Notes under the pieces: generated by a model
The model's database searches: none
The model's input: the letters and a program-made list of their open reading frames with translations, nothing else
Told to the model about the DNA's origin: nothing
Assembly: GCA_003402735.1 (NCBI GenBank)
Contig: QQNE01000025.1
Span: 1-44,827, forward strand
DNA from: Verrucomicrobiota bacterium
GTDB lineage: Bacteria; Verrucomicrobiota; Verrucomicrobiia; Verrucomicrobiales; DEV007
Length of the DNA: 44,827 nt
Direction of reading: 5' to 3'
Position numbers and translations under genes: made by a program
In this document: piece by piece, positions 34,198 through 43,498 of the stretch
How the letters are laid out: the number at the start of each line of letters is the position of its first letter
Position numbering within the stretch: position 1 is the first letter of the stretch

Positions 34198-34506
34198 ATG
34201 AAAAACACACATTTCGGCGCTGTCTGCGCCTGTCTGTTCGTCCTCTCGATGCAACCCGTTCTGGCCGCGGAGACTGTTCCGGCCCCGGCCGCGACAAGCA
34301 GCGCCCAGGTGGAACCATCCTCCGCGCCGGTCGGCGGAGTCCGGAAAGTCGGTCGCTTTTTCAAGGGAGCGGCCAAAGTGGTAGGCACCGGTTTGAAAAA
34401 GACCGGTCAAGCCGTGGGCAGGGCGGCGAACAAGGCTGGGAAGGGCATCGGCAAGATGCTGGGCAAGGAGGGTTCCGATGTCGCCGCACCGGCTCCGGTC
34501 CAATGA
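34198..34506 (+). CDS. small secreted cationic protein, unrecognised
   Basis: A 102-residue protein that I do not recognise. Residues 1-23 form a clear signal peptide (hydrophobic core ending PVLAAE). A Pro/Ala/Ser-rich linker follows to about residue 45, then a 45-residue Lys/Arg/Gly/Ala-rich segment with small residues at three- to four-residue spacing (RKVGRFFKGAAKVVGTG, KKTGQAVGRAANKAGKG, IGKMLGKEG), which could form an amphipathic or GxxxG-packing helix. Net charge of that segment is strongly positive. It might bind membrane, nucleic acid or polysaccharide; nothing proves it. Its own promoter-like sequence suggests expression independent of the flanking genes. Confidence 0.72.
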   Translation: MKNTHFGAVCACLFVLSMQPVLAAETVPAPAATSSAQVEPSSAPVGGVRKVGRFFKGAAKVVGTGLKKTGQAVGRAANKAGKGIGKMLGKEGSDVAAPAPVQ

Positions 34507-34551
34507 CCTGAAGGATTCTCCTTCTCGCCAAGCGGTGCGCCTCGTGGTGAA

Positions 34552-37500
34552 ATGGGGAAGATGAGATCAGACTTTGATCCGGAACGGATTGACCGCGCGG
34601 TGGCGCTTGCCGCCCGTCTTCAGGACCGGGCCCGAGTCTTGCAGAGCGCGGCGGAACGGCGTCAGCAGGCGGAATTGGACCGGATGTGCCGGACTCCGGA
34701 GGACAAGGCGACCCTGGTCCAGCTCACGGACCAGGCCTTCCGGTCCCGGCGCGCGGCCCGGGTGGCGCGCCAGTTCACCCACATTCTCGATGTTCAGGGG
34801 ATCCCGCGCTTTTTTCGTCCGTTGGACCAAGTCTTGTTGCGGGGGTTCCAGACGTTTGGGGGCTGGTTGCCCGGCGTGACCGTTCCGCTGGTGAAGGGGC
34901 ACATGCGGCATGAGACTGCGAACGTCGTGCTCCCGGCGGAACGCGAACATCTCACCGCCCACTTGCGCGCCCGGCAGGCGGAAGGCGTGCGCATGAATTT
35001 GAATTTCCTGGGGGAGGCGGTGCTGGGGGAAGAGGAGGCGAACCGGCGGTTGCAACTCTATCTGGAAGCCTTGCAACTGCCCGAGGTGGAAGTGATCTCG
35101 GTAAAGATCAGCACCGTGTATTCCCAGGTATCCGCCCTGGCCCGGGAACACACCCTGGGCGTCTTGCAGGATCGTCTGGAGTTGTTGTATCGGGAGTCGG
35201 CGCATTTGCGGTTCCGCCGCTCGGACGGCTCGGAGGTGCCCAAGTTTGTCTACCTTGACATGGAGGAATACCGCGATCTCTGGCTGACGGCGGAAGCCTT
35301 CATGCGGACACTTTCCCGTTCGGGTTTGGAACGGGTCGGGGCGGGGATTGCGCTGCAGGCGTATCTCCCGGATTCCCTGGCGGTCTTGCGGGCCGTTCGG
35401 GATTGGGCGACCGAGCGGGTCCGTCGTGGGGGAGCTCCGGTCACGGTTCGCCTCGTCAAGGGGGCCAATCTGGAAATGGAACGCGTCGAGGCCGCGCATC
35501 GCAACTGGCCGCAGGCTCCATACCGGCACAAGTGGGAGACGGACGCCAATTCCAAGCGCATGCTCCACGAGGCCTTGGAGGGAGGAGCCGCGCTGCGGAT
35601 TGGCATGGCCTCGCACAATCTCTTCGACCTTGCCTATGCGCTGGTCCTGGGCACGGAACTGGGCGCTTTGGACCGGATCCAGTTCGAGATGCTGGAGGGC
35701 ATGGCGAATCACCTGCGACGCGCCCTGGTGGAGGAAATGGTGTCTATGTTGCTCTATGCGCCCGCCTGCCGACGCGAGGAATTCGTGAGTGCGATCGGCT
35801 ATCTCATCCGGCGGATGGATGAAAATACCGGGCAAGAAAACTTTCTCCGGCACGCTTTCCGGCTGGAGGTTGGCTCACCCGATTGGGAGTTGCTGGAACG
35901 GGGCTTCCGGGAGTCGATTGCGTCGGAACCTGCCGCAACGCCGCGTCGGCTTCAGGATCGTGGCACCGAGTCCTTCCCGGTTCCCAGGGAGGAGTTGCCC
36001 TGGCATTGTCTGGAAAACGAGCCGGATACCGATTGGTCCCTGCCCCAAAACGGACGATGGGCGGAAGCCCTGGCACAGCCGGTTGAAATCGTGACGATTC
36101 CGCTGGTGATCGACGGGGAGATCGTGGAGCGGCCGGCTGGGCGATCTCATGGCGATCCTTCCCGCCCGGGGGTGGTGGTGGCTTGGTCGGTCGAGGGAAC
36201 GGAGGAGGACGTGGAACGCGCGGTGCGTTGTGCCGCCCTCGATCCCGATGGGTGGCGTGCCATGGATGGGGAGGAGCGATCCGATTTGTTGGGTCGTGTG
36301 GCCATGGAGTTGCGCCGGGCTCGGGGGGCGCTGATGCGGAGTGCCCTCGCCGTCGGAGGCAAAACGCTCGCGGAGAGCGATCCGGAAGTTTCCGAGGCCA
36401 TCGATTTCCTGGAGTTTTACCGGGCCAGTGCCCGGGGATTCCTGGAGTTAGGCAGTGTGCAGGCCGAGCCTCGCGGCGCGGTGGCGGTGATCCCGCCTTG
36501 GAATTTTCCCATCGCGATTCCGTGCGGAGGCGTGGCGGCGGCGCTTGCTGCGGGGAACACGGTGATTTTGAAACCGGCCTCCGACACCGTGCCGGTGGCG
36601 TGGGAACTCTGTCAATGTTTCTGGCGCGCGGGGATCTCCCGGAAGACGTTGCAGTTTTTGCCGTGTCCGGGAGCATCGGCCGGGGCGGTTCTGGCGGCGC
36701 ATCCGAAGGTGGACGCGGTGATCTTGACCGGGGGAACCGAGACGGCGCTGCGCCTCTTGGAGGCAAAACCGGGGATGAGGCTGTTTGCGGAGACCGGGGG
36801 CAAGAACGCGACCATCATCAGTGCCTTGAGCGACCGGGAGTTGGCGATCAAGCAGGTGTTGCACAGTGCGTTCAGCCATTCAGGGCAAAAATGCTCCGCG
36901 ACATCGCTGCTGTTGTTGGAGCGGGAAATTTACGAGGACGAATCGTTTCGGCGGATGTTGCGGGACGCGGTCGAGAGTTTGCGGTGCGGCAGCGCCTGGG
37001 ATCTGGCCACGCGGGTTGGTCCCTTGATCCGACCGCCTTCTGGGGATCTCGAGACCGCATTGAAGACCTTGGAGCCGGGGGAGTCGTGGTTGGTCATGCC
37101 TCGTCCGGTCGACGGCAATCCGCGCCTGTGGAGTCCGGGGGTGAAATGGGGGGTGACGCGGGGAAGCATCACCCACCTCACGGAGTTCTTCGGGCCGGTG
37201 CTGGGGGTCATGGTCTATGACGCGCTGGAGGAGGCCATCGACCTTGTCAACGAGACCGGCTACGGACTGACCAGCGCCATTCATTCCCTGGATGACCGTG
37301 AGATCGCGGTTTGGCGGGATCGCATCGAGGCGGGAAACCTCTACATCAATCGGGGCACGACGGGAGCGATGGTGTTGCGGCAGCCTTTCGGGGGAACGGG
37401 AAAATCATGTTTTGGGCCGGGGATGAAGGCCGGAGGTCCGAATTATTTGGCCCAATTCTTTCGATTTGCCGACCGGGAGGTGGGGGCGGGCGGGTGGAAT

Positions 37501-38112
37501 GGGATCGAGGTGCATGAACCACTGATCGCGGCCCTGCTCGAGGATTTGCCGGAAGAACCGGTCCGCCTTCGTCGGGCGGCGCGGAGTTATCAGCAGGCGT
37601 GGGACCTGGAGTTTGGCCGGGAGCATGATCATTTCCGGTTGCCGGGGCAGGCCAATATCAGGCGTTATCTCCCCAGCGTGGAGGTGCGCGTTCGGGTTCA
37701 TCCCCGGGACAGTGATTTCGAGATTTTGGCCAGGGTTTTGGCGGCTCGGATGACCGGGGCCCGGGTGATCGTGAGTTCGCCGCCGAAGCTGGAAAAGGAG
37801 ATCATCGAGTGGCTGGACCAGAAGACCGATGCCTGGGCCGGGGCCATTGAGTTTGCCGTGGAGAGCGATGCCGCCCTGGCGAGAGCCTTGCGTTGGGGGG
37901 ACCGGGTGCGCTATGCGTCGCCGGACCGGGTTCCGCACAGGATCCGTCGGGCGGCGGCCGAAGTGGCGGCCGTGATTGTGGACGAGCCGGTGTTGGCCGA
38001 GGGGCGGATCGAGTTGTTGTGGTATCTCCGGGAGCAGAGCCTCAGTTGGGATACGCATCGGTATGGGAATCTCGGGCTCCGGGCCGGGGAAGAGCGGAGG
38101 GAACCGGCCTGA
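34552..38112 (+). CDS. putA: bifunctional proline dehydrogenase / L-glutamate gamma-semialdehyde dehydrogenase (PutA)
   Basis: A 1186-residue bifunctional enzyme that oxidises proline to glutamate. The proline dehydrogenase barrel fills about residues 60-450 (VSVKISTVYSQVSALARE, VRLVKGANLEMERV, MASHNLFDLAYAL). The aldehyde dehydrogenase part follows at about 500-970, with ETGGKNATII (Glu about 747) and SGQKCSATS (catalytic Cys about 781). A further 200-residue C-terminal region fits the ALDH-superfamily/C-terminal motif extension of type B PutA proteins. There is no N-terminal ribbon-helix-helix, so it should not repress its own gene. The start at 34552 or the ATG at 34561 are both possible. 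It converges with the GNAT gene on the other strand. Confidence 0.93.
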   Translation: MGKMRSDFDPERIDRAVALAARLQDRARVLQSAAERRQQAELDRMCRTPEDKATLVQLTDQAFRSRRAARVARQFTHILDVQGIPRFFRPLDQVLLRGFQTFGGWLPGVTVPLVKGHMRHETANVVLPAEREHLTAHLRARQAEGVRMNLNFLGEAVLGEEEANRRLQLYLEALQLPEVEVISVKISTVYSQVSALAREHTLGVLQDRLELLYRESAHLRFRRSDGSEVPKFVYLDMEEYRDLWLTAEAFMRTLSRSGLERVGAGIALQAYLPDSLAVLRAVRDWATERVRRGGAPVTVRLVKGANLEMERVEAAHRNWPQAPYRHKWETDANSKRMLHEALEGGAALRIGMASHNLFDLAYALVLGTELGALDRIQFEMLEGMANHLRRALVEEMVSMLLYAPACRREEFVSAIGYLIRRMDENTGQENFLRHAFRLEVGSPDWELLERGFRESIASEPAATPRRLQDRGTESFPVPREELPWHCLENEPDTDWSLPQNGRWAEALAQPVEIVTIPLVIDGEIVERPAGRSHGDPSRPGVVVAWSVEGTEEDVERAVRCAALDPDGWRAMDGEERSDLLGRVAMELRRARGALMRSALAVGGKTLAESDPEVSEAIDFLEFYRASARGFLELGSVQAEPRGAVAVIPPWNFPIAIPCGGVAAALAAGNTVILKPASDTVPVAWELCQCFWRAGISRKTLQFLPCPGASAGAVLAAHPKVDAVILTGGTETALRLLEAKPGMRLFAETGGKNATIISALSDRELAIKQVLHSAFSHSGQKCSATSLLLLEREIYEDESFRRMLRDAVESLRCGSAWDLATRVGPLIRPPSGDLETALKTLEPGESWLVMPRPVDGNPRLWSPGVKWGVTRGSITHLTEFFGPVLGVMVYDALEEAIDLVNETGYGLTSAIHSLDDREIAVWRDRIEAGNLYINRGTTGAMVLRQPFGGTGKSCFGPGMKAGGPNYLAQFFRFADREVGAGGWNGIEVHEPLIAALLEDLPEEPVRLRRAARSYQQAWDLEFGREHDHFRLPGQANIRRYLPSVEVRVRVHPRDSDFEILARVLAARMTGARVIVSSPPKLEKEIIEWLDQKTDAWAGAIEFAVESDAALARALRWGDRVRYASPDRVPHRIRRAAAEVAAVIVDEPVLAEGRIELLWYLREQSLSWDTHRYGNLGLRAGEERREPA

Positions 38113-38174
38113 GCCGGACGGACGCTTCCTGATCCCACGGAAGGACGGGGATTCAAGAAAGGGGAGGGCCGCCC

Positions 38175-39098
38175 TCAGGCGGTTTCCAGAACGAAGGTGG
38201 GGAGGTTGATGCCCTTGAACGGCTCGAACGCGCCGCGCACCTGGCAGAAGTGCAGTTCACAGTTTTTGGCTCCCCAGGCATACATCTGCCGGACCAGACC
38301 GGGCCGATCCACCGGGACGAGAAACACCGGGGACCGTCCGCGGTGGCGGTCGAGTTCCCGACCGATGAGGGCGATGGCGATTTCGTCCGTCCGGCAGACG
38401 CCGGGACCGAGCAGGTTGCTGGCCGGGTGGGCGGAAGAACCGAGGAAACCATCGATTTCCCCGGCCGGATTTTCAAAGACGCTCAAGGACATGAACCCGA
38501 GGGGGTTCTCGATGCAGAAACGGTAGTCCTCCGCCCGGCTCACCCCGCTCAACTCCAGTTCCAGGGCGGTGAGCGAGGGAATGTCCTCGAGACGGGCGTC
38601 GCGAACCCGGTCGATGCCGGGGATCTGGACATTCAAGCCCTGGGCGGGGACGGAGATGAACTGATCCTGGTAGGCGCAACGCGGGACGAATCCGGCCGTG
38701 TTATATAACGAGAAGGAGTCGAGGTTCAGTGCGCTTTGTGTCAGGCGGATGGAAGGATACCCGTTGGAATCGGCGTAATCGATCACCGCCTGGAGCAGGG
38801 CGCGTCCGACACCCTGGCGGAAGTAGTTGGGGTGGACGCTCATGATGCCGAGGCCCACGTGGGTTTGGCGCGGGTGGTAGAAACAGACGCCCATGATCCG
38901 GCCGGTGGTGTCGCTCTGCGCGATCATGGCACAGCCGGGCGAGATGGCATGATAGACATCCTGGAAAATGGTGGTGAGGGAAGGGTCCCCGTTGAAGATC
39001 CTCGGCAGGCCGCGGAGTTGATACCACGCGTTGACCGAAGCGTGGATGAGGTCCGCGACTTCAAAGCGATCGTCGGTGGTGATGGAACGGAGGCGCAT
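38175..39098 (-). CDS. tandem GNAT-family acetyltransferase
   Basis: A 307-residue protein. The N-terminal half is a clear GNAT domain with VGLGIMSVHPNYFRQGVGRALLQAVIDYA (acetyl-CoA loop RQGVGRA) and LYNTAGFVPR. The second half, starting near IDRVRDARLEDIPSLTALELELSG, looks like a degenerate second GNAT unit. The acceptor is unknown. The ATG at 39098 lies 38 bases inside hypC, making it the last gene of the hydrogenase operon; whether it works with the hydrogenase is open. Confidence 0.83.
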   Translation of the reverse strand: MRLRSITTDDRFEVADLIHASVNAWYQLRGLPRIFNGDPSLTTIFQDVYHAISPGCAMIAQSDTTGRIMGVCFYHPRQTHVGLGIMSVHPNYFRQGVGRALLQAVIDYADSNGYPSIRLTQSALNLDSFSLYNTAGFVPRCAYQDQFISVPAQGLNVQIPGIDRVRDARLEDIPSLTALELELSGVSRAEDYRFCIENPLGFMSLSVFENPAGEIDGFLGSSAHPASNLLGPGVCRTDEIAIALIGRELDRHRGRSPVFLVPVDRPGLVRQMYAWGAKNCELHFCQVRGAFEPFKGINLPTFVLETA

Positions 39099-39378
39099 CT
39101 GATGGGGTGAGAAGTTGGATGGGTGTGACAGGGAGTTCCGGTTCGTCGGAGAATTCACCGAGTTGCTCCAGCGCCTCGCGGAGGCGGGAGGCTGCGGCTT
39201 GATCGATCACGGCGATCGCCAAGCCGGCGTGGACGAGGACATAATCCTCGGTCTCCGCTTCCGGGGTGCAGGCGAGGAGGATCTCTTTGACCGCGCCGCC
39301 AAACGACACAAGACCGGTTCTGGAGAGAGAATCTTCTCCGCGGATCTCAAGGATCTGTCCGGGGACGGCGAGGCACAT
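39061..39378 (-). CDS. hypC: hydrogenase maturation factor HypC/HybG
   Basis: A 105-residue HypC-family chaperone. It has the invariant N-terminal MCLAVPG, whose Cys2 with HypD carries the Fe(CN)2CO unit to the hydrogenase large subunit, then VSFGGAVKEILL and DYVLVHAGLAIAVID. The C-terminal tail of about 25 residues is longer than in E. coli HypC and unconserved. It is 3 bases after the HypA-like gene. HypB, HypD, HypE and HypF are not in this window and must be elsewhere. Confidence 0.93.
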   Translation of the reverse strand: MCLAVPGQILEIRGEDSLSRTGLVSFGGAVKEILLACTPEAETEDYVLVHAGLAIAVIDQAAASRLREALEQLGEFSDEPELPVTPIQLLTPSDAPPFHHHRRSL

Positions 39379-39381
39379 AAA

Positions 39382-39645
39382 TCAATCTTCGACCTCGATG
39401 TTGCGCAGAAGGATCTGCTGGGCGTTGGGGTCGTGGATATCATCGGACAAGGTGATGTTCAGCTTTGCTCCCTCGGCGACGGTGCCCTTGGAGGATTCCT
39501 CATAATGTTCGGTGAAGTGATCCGGAGACATGTGAGACAGGGCGCCGAGCCAGACGTCGATGGTGACGGCCTTTCGGGCATTGTGATTCCTGACGACCGT
39601 TTCAATCTTGGTCATCAGATCCTTCATCAGGGAGTGTTCGTGCAT
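39382..39645 (-). CDS. HypA-like protein lacking the zinc-binding domain
   Basis: An 87-residue protein beginning MHEHSLMKDLM, the HypA signature in which the N-terminal Met-His-Glu binds nickel, and continuing with DVWLGALSHMSPDHFTEHYE, which matches the HypA core. The standard HypA carries two CxxC pairs in a zinc loop; this protein has no cysteine at all and ends after LNITLSDDIHD plus a short acidic tail. It may be a nickel-delivery protein of reduced form dedicated to this hydrogenase. The ATG at 39645 is 1 base after the protease stop; a 15-residue extension is shadow. Confidence 0.82.
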   Translation of the reverse strand: MHEHSLMKDLMTKIETVVRNHNARKAVTIDVWLGALSHMSPDHFTEHYEESSKGTVAEGAKLNITLSDDIHDPNAQQILLRNIEVED

Positions 39646-39646
39646 A

Positions 39647-40096
39647 TCAGGAGAGTTCGGTGAGGATGTGTTGCAAGGCTTTGGAGACACCGCCTTCCGC
39701 CTCGGGGGTCAGGCCGGTGCCGTGATCGAAATTTGCTCCCTCGATGCCAAAGACGATGACGGTCGGCGGGAGCGCGGTCAGGGATCGGGCCATCTCGATG
39801 GCTTCGGCCACGCTGAAGGCGTGGGTGGACGTGTGAAAGAGTCGGGAGGGGAGAGGGTGCTGACTGGCGTCGAAGCGTTGCACTGTGCCCGGAGGGAGAC
39901 CGGTGGAGGAGGCATCGATGAGAATCACGCGGTCCGCGTCTGCCCAGCATTGCATCAGGGAGAGGGCCTCGCCGGAAGATTCAAAGATGTCGACGCCCCG
40001 GAGGTCTGTTTCCGTGAGGCGGCGGGCGGTCATTCTTCCGGCGCCATCGTCTCCCCGGAATTCGTTGCCCACGCCAATCACCACGGTGCGCTTCAT
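39647..40096 (-). CDS. hydrogenase maturation endopeptidase (HycI/HybD family)
   Basis: A 149-residue nickel-dependent protease that removes the C-terminal tail of the large subunit after NiFe insertion. The family motif [13 protein letters not shown] is present, and Asp16, Asp61 and His92 fall where HybD has its Ni-binding Glu16, Asp62 and His93. Its obvious substrate is the alpha subunit encoded immediately upstream, with which it shares an ATGA overlap. It is of normal length. Confidence 0.92.
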   Translation of the reverse strand: MKRTVVIGVGNEFRGDDGAGRMTARRLTETDLRGVDIFESSGEALSLMQCWADADRVILIDASSTGLPPGTVQRFDASQHPLPSRLFHTSTHAFSVAEAIEMARSLTALPPTVIVFGIEGANFDHGTGLTPEAEGGVSKALQHILTELS

Positions 40097-41404
40097 GACG
40101 GGATCTCCTCTTTTTGGATTTTGAGGAAGTGGGTGGCGCAGGAGATGCAGGGGTCGTAGTTCCGGATGGCCTGCTCACAGCGCCACTGCAATTCGGCGTC
40201 GGTCAGGTGCAGGGATTGAGGCACGATCTTCCAAAGATCTTTTTCAATCTGTTTCTGATTCTGCGAGGTGGGCGGCACGATCTTGGCCTGGGTGATCAGA
40301 CCGTCCTCCCCGATCACGTAGCGGTGATAGAGGATGCCGCGGGGCGCCTCGGTGCAGCCCCATCCGGAACACTCCCTGGCAATGTGGACCGGAATGTCCG
40401 GGCTGTCCGGTTCCTCGTATTCTGTGATGATTCGCAGCGCCTCCTCACAGGCATAGAGAACCTCCAGGGCTCGGACGATGATGCTTTGGAAGGGATTGTT
40501 GCAAATCTCGCCCAAGCCTGCACTCGAAGCCGCCGCGCGCACCCGCGGAGTGAGCCGTGCGGAGTTCAGGGCATACCGTGCCATCGGGCCCACAAAATAA
40601 GCTCCGTGTCCCTTGTGAATCGAATGGAGCGCGTTGGTGTAAGGCACGTGTTCCTCCTCGAAATGGGCTTCGTAGGCGGCCACGTCAATGTCCAAGCCGC
40701 GGTTGGAGATGAGCCGACCCTCGTTCATTGGATACTCGTCAGGGTGCGACAGGCTGACATATTCATACTCCTGATCGAATTCAGGAAAGGGCAGCTGCGC
40801 CACCCACTGCACGGTCCGTTCCGCGGCATCGGCGGCCCAGCGCAGGGTTTCCGCGAGTTGGGTGAAATCTCCCTTGCGCGGCGTCTTGTAGAACCCACCC
40901 ACCTTGACGTTGACCGGGTGGATTTCACGTCCGCCGAGGAACGTGCCGATGTCATTTCCGGTCTTCTTCAATTTCAATCCCATTTGAACCACGTCCCGGT
41001 GATCCTTGGCCATGGCGATGGCGCTTTCATAACCGAGGAAGTCGGGGGCGTGAAGCATGAAGATATGCAGGGCGTGGCTTTCGATCCATTCACCGCAGTA
41101 GAGGAGTCGCCGCAGTTCGCGGAGCGGCCGGGGGAGCGCGATCCCGGCGGCTTTTTCCATGGCGTGGCAGGCACTCATCTGATACGCCACCGGGCAGATG
41201 CCGCAAATGCGGGCCGTGATGTCCGGAGCCTCGCGGAAGTGGCGTCCTTGAAGAAAAGCTTCAAAGAAGCGCGGAGGCTCGAAGATCTTGAGTTTCACCT
41301 CCTCGACGATTCCGTCGCGGATGCCGAGGTGGAGGGCACCCTCGCCCTCGACGCGGGCGAGGTAATCGACCTTGATGGTGCGCGTGTTGCGGGGAGAGGC
41401 TGGG

Positions 41405-41412
<8 letters not shown>
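40093..41412 (-). CDS. hydA: [NiFe]-hydrogenase alpha (large) subunit, group 3b type
   Basis: A 439-residue catalytic subunit. The N-terminal nickel motif [17 protein letters not shown] gives Cys70 and Cys73, and the C-terminal motif DPCISCATH gives Cys422 and Cys425, completing the four NiFe-binding cysteines. The protease should cut after His428, releasing an 11-residue tail. The [15 protein letters not shown] start and the gene neighbourhood (beta, gamma, delta) fit the cytosolic NADP(H)-linked group 3b (sulfhydrogenase). It overlaps the small-subunit gene by 8 bases. Confidence 0.95.
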
Positions 41413-42175
<763 letters not shown>

Positions 42176-42182
42176 GCAGAAC

Positions 42183-43013
42183 TCAGACTTCACGTTGCGC
42201 CAGCCAGAATGCGATGCGGTTGAGCGGGTAGACCGGGCCCTCTTGACAGATGAAGTGGGGACCGATCTGGCAATGTCCGCAGTGAGCCACCGCGCATTTC
42301 ATGTTCCGTTCCAGGCTGACGTGGATGGACTCCTGGGGAAGCCCTTTTTCGCGCAGGGCCGCAGCGGTGTAGCGCATCATGACTTCCGGGCCGCAGATCA
42401 GCGCTGCGCTGTTTCGCGGATCGAGGTTGATCGAGGAAATCAGCTTGGTCACCACCCCGACATGGCCCTGCCAATCCGAGTCTCCCCGGTCCACGGTGAC
42501 GGCACAGGCGACGCCCGGGCTTTTTCTCCAGTTCGCGAGTTCCTCGGGATAGAGCAGATCCGCCGGGGTGCGGGCCCCTAGCAAAATCCGGATGGCCCCG
42601 TAAGCGGTGCGGTGACGCAAGGCATGGTAGATGGCGGGGCGCAGCGGAGCCAGGCCGATGCCCCCGGCGATGAACAGGAGATCCCGGCCCCGGAGGGATT
42701 CGATCGGCCACCCCGTGCCGAAAGGACCGCGCAAGCCGAGCGTGTCCCCGGGACGGAGGAGCGCGAGCGCGGAGGTCACCGTCCCGACTTTGCGCACGGT
42801 GTGGAGCATGCGCCCGGGGAGGGCGGGATCTCCACTGATGGAGATGGCGCTTTCGCCGGCGCCAAAGGCGTAGAGCATGTTGAATTGGCCGGGCGCGAAG
42901 CCCGGGGCTTCGCGCCGTGGTTCGGGTTCCAGGGCCACGGTGAAGGTGTCCGCGGTCTCATCCCAGCGTTCTGCGACCCGCCAGGGAGAGGGCATCATGG
43001 GAGCAGGGTTCAC
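42183..43013 (-). CDS. hydG: hydrogenase gamma subunit, FAD/NAD(P)-binding oxidoreductase with 2Fe-2S site
   Basis: A 276-residue ferredoxin-reductase-type subunit. The FAD-binding half has [24 protein letters not shown], the NAD(P)-binding half has [21 protein letters not shown] and [17 protein letters not shown], and the C-terminus carries four cysteines ([21 protein letters not shown]) for a 2Fe-2S cluster. It links H2 oxidation to NAD(P)+ through the beta and delta subunits. The start is GTG at 43013 overlapping the upstream stop as GTGA; ATG codons follow at 42998 and 42995. Confidence 0.93.
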   Translation of the reverse strand: MNPAPMMPSPWRVAERWDETADTFTVALEPEPRREAPGFAPGQFNMLYAFGAGESAISISGDPALPGRMLHTVRKVGTVTSALALLRPGDTLGLRGPFGTGWPIESLRGRDLLFIAGGIGLAPLRPAIYHALRHRTAYGAIRILLGARTPADLLYPEELANWRKSPGVACAVTVDRGDSDWQGHVGVVTKLISSINLDPRNSAALICGPEVMMRYTAAALREKGLPQESIHVSLERNMKCAVAHCGHCQIGPHFICQEGPVYPLNRIAFWLAQREV

Positions 43014-43498
43014 GAGGATGTCTGGGAGGGAAAATCGTGAGGCTCGGCGCGGTAAAGATCGAGCAGTTGGAGCCGGGTGGCGGCGAGGCGTGCGGCCATG
43101 ACTTGCGAGAAGCGTTTCATGAGATCATAGCCGAGGCGCGGATCCGCCTCGCACTTGCCGCGCAGGCAGAGACCGTCCAGGGAAAGGGCGCGGACCTCCG
43201 TCACCGCGGTGACATCGAATTGCCAGATGTGTGGGGGGCACAACCAGGACCAGCCAATCACGTCGCCGGCATCCAGGGTCTCGATGGTGATGCTTCCGCC
43301 CCGGGGCGACGGGATTCCGAGAGCTGCGCGGCCGGTGCGCAAAAGGTAGAAGACATCGGCCGGCTGACCTTCCCGGGCCATGCTCTGGCCGGCGTGAAAG
43401 CGGACGTTGCTGGCGCAACCGGTGAGCAGGGCGAGACTGGCGTCGTCCAGGCCGGCGAAGAAGGGGTGCTGGCGGAGAATCGGTTCGAGCGAGGTCAT
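43010..43498 (-). CDS. cyclic-nucleotide-binding-fold protein in the hydrogenase operon
   Basis: A 162-residue protein consisting of a single Crp-like cyclic-nucleotide-binding beta-roll ([22 protein letters not shown], then [18 protein letters not shown]) without a DNA-binding helix-turn-helix. Where the cAMP phosphate-binding cassette with its Arg should be, it has [18 protein letters not shown] (residues 78-95), so ordinary cAMP binding is doubtful. It is coupled by 4-base overlaps to the beta gene upstream and the gamma gene downstream, suggesting a fixed stoichiometry with the enzyme, perhaps as a regulatory or sensory subunit. Confidence 0.87.
   Translation of the reverse strand: MTSLEPILRQHPFFAGLDDASLALLTGCASNVRFHAGQSMAREGQPADVFYLLRTGRAALGIPSPRGGSITIETLDAGDVIGWSWLCPPHIWQFDVTAVTEVRALSLDGLCLRGKCEADPRLGYDLMKRFSQVMAARLAATRLQLLDLYRAEPHDFPSQTSS

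Noticed and set aside
34567..35853. 428-residue minus-strand frame opposite putA
   Set aside because: It is antisense to the conserved proline dehydrogenase domain and has no recognisable motif.
38165..38177. Palindrome GAGGGCCGCCCTC as a terminator between putA and the GNAT gene
   Set aside because: It lies at the GNAT stop codon, has a minimal loop and no T-run on either strand.
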